From positions 40,974 to 104,973 of the forward strand of contig JAFUDQ010000006.1 of the NCBI GenBank assembly GCA_017459075.1: a DNA stretch of 64,000 bases. The letters run 5' to 3'. Under the pieces are notes generated by a model, which was given only the letters and a program-made list of their open reading frames with translations, made no database searches and had not been told where the DNA came from. The position numbers were made by a program, and so were the translations under genes. The DNA is from Bacteroidales bacterium (GTDB lineage: Bacteria; Bacteroidota; Bacteroidia; Bacteroidales; UBA932). Of the stretch, positions 18,859 to 27,845 are shown one piece after another; within the stretch, counting starts at the first letter, position 1, and each line of letters opens with the position of its first letter.

Positions 18859-20199
18859 TTAGCTATTGAAATCTACATCTTTAAATACCAGTGTGGGTAC
18901 AACTCTCGGCCTGCACGGGCGGGCATCATTGCCAACGGCAACAAGGTTGTTCCACAGTTCCAGCATATTGCCCGTAATAACCAGCTCCCTAACGGGGAAG
19001 GAACCGTCCGGCCCATAGTAGAAGCCTTCTGCGCCAAAGGAAAAATCTCCCGTTGCGCTGTTGCAGTTTCCACCGTTGAAACCAGTTACAAGCACCGTAC
19101 CATTGTTTCCTCCTGCCAGCCCTTTCAGGCAGTCTTCCAGCAGTTCTTTGCAGCCTTTTGCCGTTGTGCTGGCAACTACAGGCCTTGATGCATCGTCTAC
19201 TGTAGAGCTGATGCCCATTTTCTTTGATATGTAAGTGTTTACAAACCAATTCTTTAACACTCCATTAGAAACAAGCGGCATTTCCCTGGCGGAGATTCCT
19301 ACTGAGTCGAAGAGCCGGGAGCCGTAGGCGCCTTCTTCACGGGGACGTTCGGTAATATTCAAAAAATCAGGGAAACACTTCTGGCCCAGTTTGTCGGCAA
19401 GGAAGGAGTTGTTCTGCTGGATGGCGAAGCCGTTCATCGCGCTTAAAACAGGGGCCAGTAACCTGGAGGCGCTTTCATAGTCCACCACCATGGCCATTTT
19501 GCCTCCGGCGCACTCCTTCGCATCCCTTTTATCCAGGGCGTCTTTAAGCGCCTTCCGTCCAACTGCGGCGGTATCCAGTTTAAGGGGGCTGCGCGCTGCA
19601 TCCCACCAATATGCGCTCACCTTGGCATCGGCATCCTTCACAGTTATCTCATTTGCAAAGTCGAAGGTGCACTCGCTCTGGCGGCAGAAAAGGCCGTTTG
19701 AATCCATGATGCAAAGGTCTGTAAGCGTGTCAGAATACTCCGCTTCCTCTGAAACTATATCGGGATTTGTCCCGAATACTGAGCCTTCCAGGGCTTTCCG
19801 GATACGAAGCTCCATTGTCATGCTCTCGTAGGCGGGGGTGTCGCAAACCTTAATGTCTTCGGAGTCTTTTTCTGTCCTTGATGGGTCGGGAAGGTCCCTG
19901 CACTCATCCGGGGCCATCATCCTGACGGTTTCCATGGCCTTTTTTACGAAGTCTTCAACACCTTCCTCAAATTTGTTGGTAGAGAAGGTGCCGAATCTGC
20001 CGTCAGCAAAAATGGCCAGTGTGACGGCCCTGTCCATGCTGTGGGTTATCTTGTCTACCTGCCCGTCCAGCACGCCTACAAGGTCCATTACGCTTTTGCT
20101 TACTGTCACCCTGCACTTCTGCGCCCCGGCTTCCAGGGCCTTTTCCATGAAAGCCCTTGCCGATGCTATCTCTGAATTATTCAAGAATGCGTCTGTCAT
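18859..20199 (-). CDS. pmbA: TldD/PmbA-family protein, TldE-like subunit
   Basis: A 446-residue member of the TldD/PmbA metalloprotease family that lacks the HExxxH zinc motif, so it corresponds to the non-catalytic TldE (PmbA) partner. Family marks include EEGVEDFVKKAMETVRMMAPDE near residue 75 and the C-terminal NCNSATGDFSFGAEGF segment. The start at 20199 overlaps the tldD stop by one base, so the two are coupled and almost certainly form the TldD-TldE heterodimer that degrades unfolded or leader peptides. Confidence 0.88.
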   Translation of the reverse strand: MTDAFLNNSEIASARAFMEKALEAGAQKCRVTVSKSVMDLVGVLDGQVDKITHSMDRAVTLAIFADGRFGTFSTNKFEEGVEDFVKKAMETVRMMAPDECRDLPDPSRTEKDSEDIKVCDTPAYESMTMELRIRKALEGSVFGTNPDIVSEEAEYSDTLTDLCIMDSNGLFCRQSECTFDFANEITVKDADAKVSAYWWDAARSPLKLDTAAVGRKALKDALDKRDAKECAGGKMAMVVDYESASRLLAPVLSAMNGFAIQQNNSFLADKLGQKCFPDFLNITERPREEGAYGSRLFDSVGISAREMPLVSNGVLKNWFVNTYISKKMGISSTVDDASRPVVASTTAKGCKELLEDCLKGLAGGNNGTVLVTGFNGGNCNSATGDFSFGAEGFYYGPDGSFPVRELVITGNMLELWNNLVAVGNDARPCRPRVVPTLVFKDVDFNS

Positions 20200-21653
20200 T
20201 ATTCTCCTCCTACTGTTAATCCGTCTACAAGCACCGTCGGTATTCCGCATGAAACCGGTACGCTCTGCTCTTTTCCGCAGGTCCAGGCACCATCGTCCAC
20301 AATGGCGTCATTGCCTACCGCCTTTATCTGTCCAAGGGCCCTCGGACCGTTGCCAATAATGTTGATATCCTTTACAGGCATCGTCAGGCGGCCGTTTTCA
20401 ATGAGATAACCGCTTTTTACATAGAAGGTGAAGTCTCCTTCGCCAATCTTAACCTGGCCATTGGAGAATTCATCAACGTATATACCTTTTTTTACAGAGC
20501 CGATGATGTCTGTGGCGTTGCTGCTGCCGCTTTCCATATATGTCGCCCTCATCCTTGGAATTGGGGCGTACCTGAAGCTTTCCCTTCTTCCGTTACCGGT
20601 GGGCTGGACTCCAAGGGCGCGGGCGCTGATGCGGTCGTGAAGGAAGGATGTGAGAACTCCGTTTTCTACCATGACCGTCCTTTGTGCCGGTACGCCTTCA
20701 TCGTCAAAGTTGAGGGAGCCGCGGCCTCCTCTTATTGTGCCGTCGTCGACGATTGTAATGTCATCGGAGCAGATTTTCCTGCCCAGCATGTCATTGAAGA
20801 CAGACTGGCCTTTTCTTATGAAATCGGCCTCGAAAGCGTGTCCCATGGCCTCGTGAAGCAGTATGCCGGAGGCTCCTGCTCCCATTACAACCGGCATTTT
20901 GCCTCCCTTGGGACGGCCGGCCAGGAACTTGTCGTCCATGTTTTTCAGGGCTTCGCTTGCAAGGCTGTCCACAAGGCTGTCGGAGAGCATTTCGGCTCCC
21001 ATCCTGAAGCTTCGGCTGGCATGGGAGTTTACGATGTTCTTTCCGTCGGAGAGTATGACGGATACGGCCAGGGTCCCCATCGGCCTTGTCTCATATTTGA
21101 GTTCGGCGAAAGAGTTGTACATCAGGATGTCGCTGTTCTGCCAGGACAGTACGGCCATTATTTTTACAATCCGGCTGTCTTTTTCCCTGAGCTTATCTTC
21201 CAGTTTGTAAAGGGTTTTTGCAAGCTCCTGGGGCTGCTCTTTCTGCCAGTCGTTCAGGATTGGATACCTGTCTGCGGCGGGATTCGGCTTTCCTTTGTAA
21301 AGTCTTGGTACATAGCCGTTTTCTGCGGCGATGCTGTCCGATGTCCTTATTCTTCCTTCTCCTATTGCAGATGCCGATGCGGCGGCGGCACGCATTGCCG
21401 CCGGCTGGGTGCTTTCTGAGTATGCGTATCCGGTTTTTTCTCCGCACAGGGTGCGGATGCCTACTCCGTAGTCAATGTGAAAACCGCCGGAGGCTACCTT
21501 TCCGTCTCGGAGCATAAGGTCGCTGTAAACGGAGTTTTCAAAGAAAAGGTCGGCGTATGAACCGCCTTTTCCCATGGCTATGGCAATAAGATTCTCAAGG
21601 TCTTCGTTTCCAACCTTGAAGGTGTCAAAGTAGTATTTCTTATCGTAAATCAT
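20199..21653 (-). CDS. tldD: TldD metalloprotease
   Basis: A 484-residue catalytic subunit of the TldD/TldE protease. The zinc motif HEAMGHAFEAD (267-277) gives His267, Glu268 and His272 of HExxxH. The C-terminal Gly-rich region around NIIGNGPRALGQI is typical. In other bacteria this heterodimer cleaves unstructured peptides, including RiPP leaders; no RiPP genes are visible here. It overlaps the P-loop kinase upstream by 14 bases and the pmbA-like gene downstream by 1 base. Confidence 0.92.
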   Translation of the reverse strand: MIYDKKYYFDTFKVGNEDLENLIAIAMGKGGSYADLFFENSVYSDLMLRDGKVASGGFHIDYGVGIRTLCGEKTGYAYSESTQPAAMRAAAASASAIGEGRIRTSDSIAAENGYVPRLYKGKPNPAADRYPILNDWQKEQPQELAKTLYKLEDKLREKDSRIVKIMAVLSWQNSDILMYNSFAELKYETRPMGTLAVSVILSDGKNIVNSHASRSFRMGAEMLSDSLVDSLASEALKNMDDKFLAGRPKGGKMPVVMGAGASGILLHEAMGHAFEADFIRKGQSVFNDMLGRKICSDDITIVDDGTIRGGRGSLNFDDEGVPAQRTVMVENGVLTSFLHDRISARALGVQPTGNGRRESFRYAPIPRMRATYMESGSSNATDIIGSVKKGIYVDEFSNGQVKIGEGDFTFYVKSGYLIENGRLTMPVKDINIIGNGPRALGQIKAVGNDAIVDDGAWTCGKEQSVPVSCGIPTVLVDGLTVGGE

Positions 21654-22236
21654 CTTCTTCCTTGTAAGTTGCAGCCTGGGCTTTTATTGCCTCGAATTTC
21701 AGGTTGTCCTGTACGACCATGTTTTTTTGCCAGCCCTGGGCTACAAGTTTGAATGGCACGGTTGTGTTGTCTGCAAGCATCCATCTGTCAGAGGCTGGCA
21801 TATATACTTCAAAAAAGTGCCTGAGGCCGCTGCGGTAGCGTCTTCTGATTGTGGGTTCGGGTACGTTGTGGCCGCCGGCATTCACCCTTGCCTTGACTCT
21901 TTGGATGGCCAGCTCTACATTTTCTACCCAGAAGTACAGGATTGTTATGCTGTATCCGTATTCGCGTGCTGTTTCGATGGTTCTCATAAGGGTCCTGGAG
22001 GAGAGGGTAGTTTCTATGCAGAAGTCTTCTTTCCTTTCCAGGAGGTAGTTGATTCTTTTTACCATGAAGCGGCCTGCGCTCAGGGAGGCTTTGTCGGGGT
22101 CGAAGGGGGAGAGGCCTTTTGCAAATTCGTCGGAGTTTACAAAGTAGGCGCAGTCCCACATTTCCGGCAGCAACGTGTATGAGGCCGTTGTTTTTCCGGA
22201 CCCGTTGCAACCTGATATTATATACAATTTCGGCAT
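21640..22236 (-). CDS. Zeta-toxin-like P-loop kinase
   Basis: A 198-residue protein with an N-terminal Walker A GCNGSGKTT (9-17) after MPKLYIIS, then FVNSDEFAKGLSPF, RFMVKRINYLLERKEDFCIETTLSSR, and a basic C-terminal region. This is the zeta toxin/AAA_33 fold that phosphorylates UDP-N-acetylglucosamine or an unknown small substrate. No epsilon antitoxin is adjacent. It sits in a conserved-looking run between TIGR02757 and tldD, overlapping tldD by 14 bases, so a housekeeping kinase is as plausible as a toxin. Confidence 0.75.
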   Translation of the reverse strand: MPKLYIISGCNGSGKTTASYTLLPEMWDCAYFVNSDEFAKGLSPFDPDKASLSAGRFMVKRINYLLERKEDFCIETTLSSRTLMRTIETAREYGYSITILYFWVENVELAIQRVKARVNAGGHNVPEPTIRRRYRSGLRHFFEVYMPASDRWMLADNTTVPFKLVAQGWQKNMVVQDNLKFEAIKAQAATYKEEDDLR

Positions 22237-22251
22237 ATAGCTAAGCTATTT

Positions 22252-22968
22252 TTATTCCACTCCTCTCGCTCCGCCGGTGACACCATAGCCGAAGAGAGCA
22301 AAATCCCCCTTGCATGGGTCTCCGGGGAAGATTTTCTCAAAGGCTGCGGTTATTTCCTGCGCGGTGGCAAGGTCTTTCTGCCTGCGGGTGGTAAGGCCAA
22401 GTTCCGTAGCCTGGGAATAAACATGGGTATCCAGGGGAATGATTAGTTCCGCCTTGTCGGAGTTCTTCCATAGCCCAAGGTCTACCTTACCGTCATCGCG
22501 GACAAACCATCGGCGCATCATGTTTATTTTCTTGTTCGGAGCCTTAGCATCTTCCTTCTGACCGAAGATTTGCGTCCTGATATCGTCCACGGGCAACTGC
22601 TCCAGGCTTTCATGGCCTGAGTACCAGACCTTCAGCCTGTCGCAGATATCGGCCACCTCGCACCACTTTACCGTACGGTGAATACTCACCGGCTCGCGGC
22701 AGCATCGGCCCTGCATCACAAAGTCGTAAGGCTTCCAATCCATGGCGTCAAAAAGCCTGCCGCAGTCCCTTACAATCATGGCCCTGCGGCCCCAGGCAAA
22801 GTGAGCCGCAAATATGGCAGCAATCTCTACGTCTTTCAGGTTGCATCGTCCCGCCTTCATCATCCCCGCAAACCTGGTAGGAAAGGCAATAGGATCCTCC
22901 TGAAAATACTCAGGAGAATTATACTTCTCTGCCCATCCGGCAAGCTTACATCTCAATTCCTCAGTCAT
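22252..22968 (-). CDS. TIGR02757 (DUF2400) family protein
   Basis: A 238-residue protein. I recognise the family from YNSPEYFQEDPIAFPTRF near the N-terminus, AAIFAAHFAWGRRAMI, and the C-terminal LIIPLDTHVYSQATELGLTTRR, which resembles the helix-hairpin-helix glycosylase fold. Function is unknown in the literature I recall. The ATG at 22968 is only 7 bases downstream of a perfect -7 element, so the message may be leaderless. The next usable Met would remove conserved residues. Confidence 0.8.
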   Translation of the reverse strand: MTEELRCKLAGWAEKYNSPEYFQEDPIAFPTRFAGMMKAGRCNLKDVEIAAIFAAHFAWGRRAMIVRDCGRLFDAMDWKPYDFVMQGRCCREPVSIHRTVKWCEVADICDRLKVWYSGHESLEQLPVDDIRTQIFGQKEDAKAPNKKINMMRRWFVRDDGKVDLGLWKNSDKAELIIPLDTHVYSQATELGLTTRRQKDLATAQEITAAFEKIFPGDPCKGDFALFGYGVTGGARGVE

Positions 22969-22974
22969 AGCCTG

Positions 22975-22982
22975 CAAAGATA
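22975..22982 (-). promoter_or_regulatory. Promoter of the TIGR02757 gene and probably the leftward run behind it
   Basis: TATCTTTG on the minus strand. The downstream genes to 18240 are spaced by 16 bases or fewer (or overlap), so this promoter could drive TIGR02757, the kinase, tldD, pmbA, slyD and the GT2 gene. Confidence 0.6.
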
Positions 22983-22986
22983 GTAA

Positions 22987-24516
22987 TTATTTCGTTGCGG
23001 CTTCAAGGCGTTTCATCATGGAGAACATGAAGGCGGCGGAAATAAGGCAAAGTGCAACGAATACTGCCCAGACTATCCACAGGGGGAGAGGACCCCAGAG
23101 GTGACCTCCGACCTGGACAAGCAGGTTGCCGATGGCGGTGGCTGCAAACCATCCTCCCATCATCATACCCTTATACTTAGGCGGGGCAACCTTGGTGACG
23201 AAGGAAATTCCTATCGGACTAAGCAAAAGTTCCCCGAAAGTAAGAATTAGGTATGTGCTAATGAGCCAGTACGGTCCTGCAAGGGTAAGGGTTTCGCCGG
23301 CATCCTTTGCTGCCTTTTGGGCATCAGGAGTAGCCAGGCCGATGGAAGCGAAAATCATAAGGGCGTATGCTGCCGCGGCCACAATCATTCCATAAGCAAT
23401 CTTCCTTGGTGCCGACGGTTCCTTTTTCTTGGCTGCAAGATAGCTGAAAATTGCCATGCTTACCGGTGTAAGCGCAACTACGAAGAAGGGGTTGAATTGC
23501 TGGAAGATAGGAGCCTCAAGACTGGTAACCTCCAGCAGCTGCGTGTATTGCCATACAAGGGCGCCAAGGCAGGCTGCTATTACGCCTACGGAAATAAGTT
23601 TTCCCTTTCTACTGTCACTTTGGAACAAAGAGAACGCGGCGTATACAATAAGAATTATAAACACCAGATTGAGCACGTTGAAGGGAAGTCCTGTAATGCC
23701 GGGAGCCTCCATGCTGGTAAACTCATCGGCAAAGAAGGTAAGGGTAAGACCGCTTTGCTGGAAGGCCATCCAGAAGAAGATTACAACGGCAAATACAAGG
23801 CACAGGGCCACGATGCGGCTCTTGGTCTCTTCCCTGGACAGTTCCGGAAGGGCCTCGGCCTCCTTGCTGCCGGAAGACTTGCTGCGCTTGCCCTCTACGT
23901 GGCGGAATGTACCGCGGAAGCAATAATAAATAAGGATGGATACTACCAGTGAAAGGCAGGCGGCTGCGAAAGAGAAATGGTATGCATCGTTGTCTGCAAA
24001 GCCCAGGGATTCTCCCCATTTCTTAAGCCCAACTGCTGCAATCGGGGCAAACAGCGAACCGATGTTGATGGCCATGTAAAAGAGTGAGAAGCCCTCGTCC
24101 CTCTTATGGGCATACTGTGGGTCGTTGTACAAATCACCCACCATAACTTGCAGGTTGCCCTTGAACAGGCCGGTTCCGAAGCTTATCAGAATCAGGGCCG
24201 CAATCATGACCACAAGGGCCAGGGCGTCGCTTCCGAGCGGCACTGCAAGCAGGAGGTATCCGGCAAACATTACTGCTATGCCGATGGTGACCATTTTGCC
24301 GAAGCCGAACCTGTCTGCCAGGGCTCCGCCAACTATGGGAAGGAAGTAGACCAGGCCAAGGAAGACGCTGTAAATCAGGCCCGCCTGGCCGGCGGTAAGG
24401 CCGAAGTTCGCCTTAAGGAACAGGGCGAAGACGGCCAGCATCGTATAATAGCCGAAGCGCTCGCCGGTATTAGCGAGCGCCAGGGCAAATAAACCTTTTG
24501 GTTGTCCTTTAAACAT
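22987..24516 (-). CDS. POT/PTR-family peptide transporter 1
   Basis: A 509-residue proton-dependent oligopeptide transporter of the major facilitator superfamily with about 14 predicted helices. The first helix carries LANTGERFGYYTML, the family motif ExxERFxYY with Asn in place of the first Glu. GLFKGNLQVMVGDLY matches the PTR2 signature region. The C-terminal TYLILTFGELLLSPIGISFVTKVAP is the conserved last-third motif. It lies 6 bases downstream of the second POT gene, so they form a tandem pair under one transcript, near a dipeptidase gene. Confidence 0.9.
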   Translation of the reverse strand: MFKGQPKGLFALALANTGERFGYYTMLAVFALFLKANFGLTAGQAGLIYSVFLGLVYFLPIVGGALADRFGFGKMVTIGIAVMFAGYLLLAVPLGSDALALVVMIAALILISFGTGLFKGNLQVMVGDLYNDPQYAHKRDEGFSLFYMAINIGSLFAPIAAVGLKKWGESLGFADNDAYHFSFAAACLSLVVSILIYYCFRGTFRHVEGKRSKSSGSKEAEALPELSREETKSRIVALCLVFAVVIFFWMAFQQSGLTLTFFADEFTSMEAPGITGLPFNVLNLVFIILIVYAAFSLFQSDSRKGKLISVGVIAACLGALVWQYTQLLEVTSLEAPIFQQFNPFFVVALTPVSMAIFSYLAAKKKEPSAPRKIAYGMIVAAAAYALMIFASIGLATPDAQKAAKDAGETLTLAGPYWLISTYLILTFGELLLSPIGISFVTKVAPPKYKGMMMGGWFAATAIGNLLVQVGGHLWGPLPLWIVWAVFVALCLISAAFMFSMMKRLEAATK

Positions 24517-24522
24517 ATTCTG

Positions 24523-26259
24523 CTATGCTCCGGTTACTCTTTCAAGCCACTTGACCATACCAAACATTACGCCCATTGAAATTGCGCAGATGGCAAGGAA
24601 GATACCCCAGCAAATCCAGATAGGCATAGCGTTGTACCAGATAGGTCCAAGGAAGATAAACAGGTTACCGATGGCTGTAGCTGCAAGCCACAGACCCTGG
24701 CAGAGGCCGAGCATATTCTTGGGGGCTACCTTTGAAACGAAGGACAGTCCGAGAGGAGATATAAACAGCTCTGCTACGGTAAGGAAGAAGTATGTGACGA
24801 TCATTACCCACGGTGCAGCCTTGGCAAGTCCACGCTGAAGCATCTCAAGTTCAGAAAGCTCACGGAACTCTGTTCCTGAAGGATAGTGGCTTGCAATGGA
24901 GAATATCATCAGGAAAAGGTAAGCGCATCCTGCGATTCCCATACCGAGGGCGATTTTTCTTGGAGTGGAAACAGGTTTTCCTTTGCGGGCCAGCGAGCCG
25001 AAGATAAGCATGATAATAGGGGTCAGGATAATCACGAAGAGAGGGTTCATGGCCTGCCAAATCTCCGGAGGAGTGGCCGTTGTGTCTACAAAGTCACGGG
25101 CGAATACAGTTAGAGACTGGCCGTTCTGGTGGAATGAGAGCCAGAAGAATACTGCAATGCCAAGAACTGCAAACAGGGCATACATTCTCTGCTTGATTTC
25201 TTTTGCCATGGCCTTCTTCTCTTCAGGAGTGTAATCTACAGACTGAACAGCGGTCTTCTTTGCCGGCTGAGGGAACTGTTTCTTGTTAACCATGAAGATA
25301 ACTACTGACAGGATCATTGCAAGGGCAGATACGATGAATGAGTAGTGAACGCCGGTGTTGAAAACATCGATGTAATCTGAGCAGAACTGGGTGGTATTTT
25401 CAAGAAGGGAGGGATTCAGTACTGAATCGGCGCTTGTCTCAATGAATTTCTGTGAGGTTGCGATAGCTGTGTCGCCTGCAAGATACTTGTGGCAGAGGGC
25501 GGACATGTCGGCATTGTAAACCAGTTCATGAGCCTTGAGCCACCAGCTACGGAGCATAGGAGCGATGAAAGGAGCGATTACACCGCCGATGTTGATGAAT
25601 ACGTAGAAGATCTGGAAACCGGAGTCACGTCTGTCTTTAGCTTCCTTGAGGGCTGCGGGGCCTTTCTTGGCAGCCTCGGCCTCAAAGTCATCGTAAAGTT
25701 TTCCTACCAGGGCCTGGAGGTTGCCTTTGAAGAGACCGTTACCGAAGGCGATGCAAAGGAGGGCGATGCAGGTAAAGATAAGGATTCCCCACCAGCCTGC
25801 GGTGCCGTCGGCGATAAGGCCGTCGGTCTTGCTGAAGATAGGAATTGCAAGGGCTACGTAACCTGCGGCCATGATGAACAGACCGGTCTGGATGGTCTTG
25901 TTGTAATTCTGGGTGCGGTCTGCAACTACGCCACCTACAAGGGCAAGGATGTAAATGCCAAAGTAGAAGATGGAATAGATTAAGCCGGCAGTACCGTCAG
26001 GCAGTCCGAACTTTGATACAAGGAAGAGCAGCAGTACGGCATTCATGATGTAGTAGCCGAACCTTTCTCCCATGTTGCTGAGAGCGGCTGCTATAAGTCC
26101 CTTGGGGTGATTCTTTGACTGTCGCAGGTAAAATACTACGAACGGAATTACAATGATCAGGATGGCAACAAAAATGAATAATGTAGCATTTGCCTCCCAT
26201 AGAGCTTTGATATAATTCCAAATGTTATTAAAAAAAGCCCAAATACTAAAGCTTAACAT
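24523..26259 (-). CDS. POT/PTR-family peptide transporter 2
   Basis: A 578-residue paralogue of the neighbouring transporter, with a longer N-terminus (two aromatic-rich segments before the first family helix) and a periplasmic or cytoplasmic insert around residues 200-260 rich in Lys and Ala. The proton-coupling motif again reads SNMGERFGYY, with Asn in place of the first Glu. GLFKGNLQALVGKLYDDF is the PTR2 region. The start at 26259 (MLSFSIWAFF) is preferred because a longer open frame runs through the repeat at 26293-26350 and is probably not translated. Confidence 0.88.
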   Translation of the reverse strand: MLSFSIWAFFNNIWNYIKALWEANATLFIFVAILIIVIPFVVFYLRQSKNHPKGLIAAALSNMGERFGYYIMNAVLLLFLVSKFGLPDGTAGLIYSIFYFGIYILALVGGVVADRTQNYNKTIQTGLFIMAAGYVALAIPIFSKTDGLIADGTAGWWGILIFTCIALLCIAFGNGLFKGNLQALVGKLYDDFEAEAAKKGPAALKEAKDRRDSGFQIFYVFINIGGVIAPFIAPMLRSWWLKAHELVYNADMSALCHKYLAGDTAIATSQKFIETSADSVLNPSLLENTTQFCSDYIDVFNTGVHYSFIVSALAMILSVVIFMVNKKQFPQPAKKTAVQSVDYTPEEKKAMAKEIKQRMYALFAVLGIAVFFWLSFHQNGQSLTVFARDFVDTTATPPEIWQAMNPLFVIILTPIIMLIFGSLARKGKPVSTPRKIALGMGIAGCAYLFLMIFSIASHYPSGTEFRELSELEMLQRGLAKAAPWVMIVTYFFLTVAELFISPLGLSFVSKVAPKNMLGLCQGLWLAATAIGNLFIFLGPIWYNAMPIWICWGIFLAICAISMGVMFGMVKWLERVTGA

Positions 26260-26292
26260 ACTGTTTATTAAGTTATTGTGTTTTACTACAGT

Positions 26293-26350
26293 GAGATTTC
26301 TCGACTTCGCTCGAAATGACAATTGTGGATTCTCAAAATGACAATTGTGG
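26293..26350. repeat. Interspersed palindromic repeat with a short direct repeat
   Basis: 26293-26320 (GAGATTTCTCGA, CTTCGC, TCGAAATGAC) is a dispersed repeat of the kind that translates as FRAKSRN on one strand. It is followed by two copies of AAATGACAATTGTGG (26314-26328 and 26336-26350, differing by one leading A). It occupies the gap between the dipeptidase stop and the POT gene and could help end transcription. Confidence 0.6.
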
Positions 26351-27808
26351 TTACTTCTCAGGAACGGCTTCAAGAACGGCCTTGAGGTAATTCCAGGTGC
26401 GCTCAACGGATGCGATGTTTACGCGCTCGTCCGGGCTGTGAGGATACTTGATGGTAGGACCTACGGAAACCATTTCCCAGTTGGGATACTTGGCACCCAT
26501 GATAGCGCACTCAAGACCGCCGTGGGTAGCCATAATCTTCATATCCTTGCCGTAAACCTTCTTGAACTGCTCCATCATAACCTTGTTCATAGGAGTGTCA
26601 AGCTTTGGTGTCCAGCCTGAGTAACCTCCCTTGAAAGTGATTTCAGCACCTGCAAGCTCTGCAAGGCAGCGCATCTTCTCTGCAAGGTAAGCCTTTGAAG
26701 AATCAACGGCGCTGCGCATCAGTGAATGAATGGTAAGATGACCGTTCTGGGTGCGTACAATGGCCATATTGGTGGAAGTCTCTGTGAGACCCTCCATGGT
26801 ACGGCTCATCCTAACAACGCCGGCGGGGCAGGCCAGCATCGCCTTAACAGCGCGAAGCATAACCTTGTCGGAAATATATCTTTCGGGAGCAGCTTTCTCT
26901 TTCTCAAAGAACATCTGTGCACCGGGGTCGCTGTCAATGTACTCTGCCTTGATATCGGCAAAAATACCCTCAACAACCTCTTTTACCTTGCGAACCTTAG
27001 CGGAAGGAACAGCAAGGAGGGCGGTTGCCTCGAAGGGGATAGCGTTGCGGAGGGAGCCGCCGGTAAAGTCTGCAACCTTTACACCGTGCTTCTCAAGAAG
27101 GGGAAGGAGCATGCGTGCAACGGCCTTATTGGCGTTGGCACGGTAAAGGGAGATGTCCATTCCGGAGTGGCCGCCCTGCAGGCCTTTAACTGTAAGCTTG
27201 TAACCTACAAAGCCTTCCGGAGTCTTGTATGTACGATATTTAAAGTCGATGCTTGCATCAAGACCGCCAGCGCAGCCAACGCAAAGTTCGCCCTCTTCCT
27301 CTGAATCAAGGTTGATGAGGATGTCGCCCTTAAGGACGCCGGGCTTAAGGCTGTTGGCGCCGGTCATTCCGGTTTCCTCATCGTATGTAACGAGAACCTC
27401 TACGGGGCCGTGTTTGATATTCTTGTCTTCAAGTACGGAAAGTCCCATGGCTACTCCTATACCGTTGTCTGCGCCAAGGGTGGTGCGGTCTGCGGTAACC
27501 CATTCGCCGTCAATAAGAGTGGTGATAGGGTCTGTAAGGAAGTCATGCTTGCTGTCTCCGGTTTTCTGGGGAACCATGTCCATGTGGCCCTGAAGAATAA
27601 CGCCGCGACGGTTTTCCATTCCGGGAGTAGCCTCCTTGCGGAAGATAATGTTACCGGTGTCGTCCTTGAAAACTTCCACACCATGCTCTTTTCCCCATTT
27701 CAGAAGATACTCCTGAACCTTTGCCTCATGCTTTGAAGGCCTGGGAACCTGTGTAAGACCATAGAAATTGTTCCAAACGATTGCCGGATTCAAATCTTTG
27801 ATTGTCAT
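26351..27808 (-). CDS. pepD: Aminoacyl-histidine dipeptidase (peptidase D)
   Basis: A cytosolic M20 metallopeptidase of 485 residues that hydrolyses Xaa-His and other dipeptides. The dinuclear zinc ligands appear in ILQGHMDMVPQK (His and Asp), TLGADNGIGVAMG (bridging Asp) and TYDEETGMTGA (general-base Glu-Glu). The dimerisation lid occupies the middle, and NGHLTIHSLMRSAVDSS is typical of PepD. It lies immediately upstream (on this strand) of two peptide transporters, so uptake and hydrolysis of peptides are encoded together. Confidence 0.93.
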   Translation of the reverse strand: MTIKDLNPAIVWNNFYGLTQVPRPSKHEAKVQEYLLKWGKEHGVEVFKDDTGNIIFRKEATPGMENRRGVILQGHMDMVPQKTGDSKHDFLTDPITTLIDGEWVTADRTTLGADNGIGVAMGLSVLEDKNIKHGPVEVLVTYDEETGMTGANSLKPGVLKGDILINLDSEEEGELCVGCAGGLDASIDFKYRTYKTPEGFVGYKLTVKGLQGGHSGMDISLYRANANKAVARMLLPLLEKHGVKVADFTGGSLRNAIPFEATALLAVPSAKVRKVKEVVEGIFADIKAEYIDSDPGAQMFFEKEKAAPERYISDKVMLRAVKAMLACPAGVVRMSRTMEGLTETSTNMAIVRTQNGHLTIHSLMRSAVDSSKAYLAEKMRCLAELAGAEITFKGGYSGWTPKLDTPMNKVMMEQFKKVYGKDMKIMATHGGLECAIMGAKYPNWEMVSVGPTIKYPHSPDERVNIASVERTWNYLKAVLEAVPEK

Positions 27809-27845
27809 AGTTTTAAAAATTTATGTGTTTATAATATTTTGTCGG

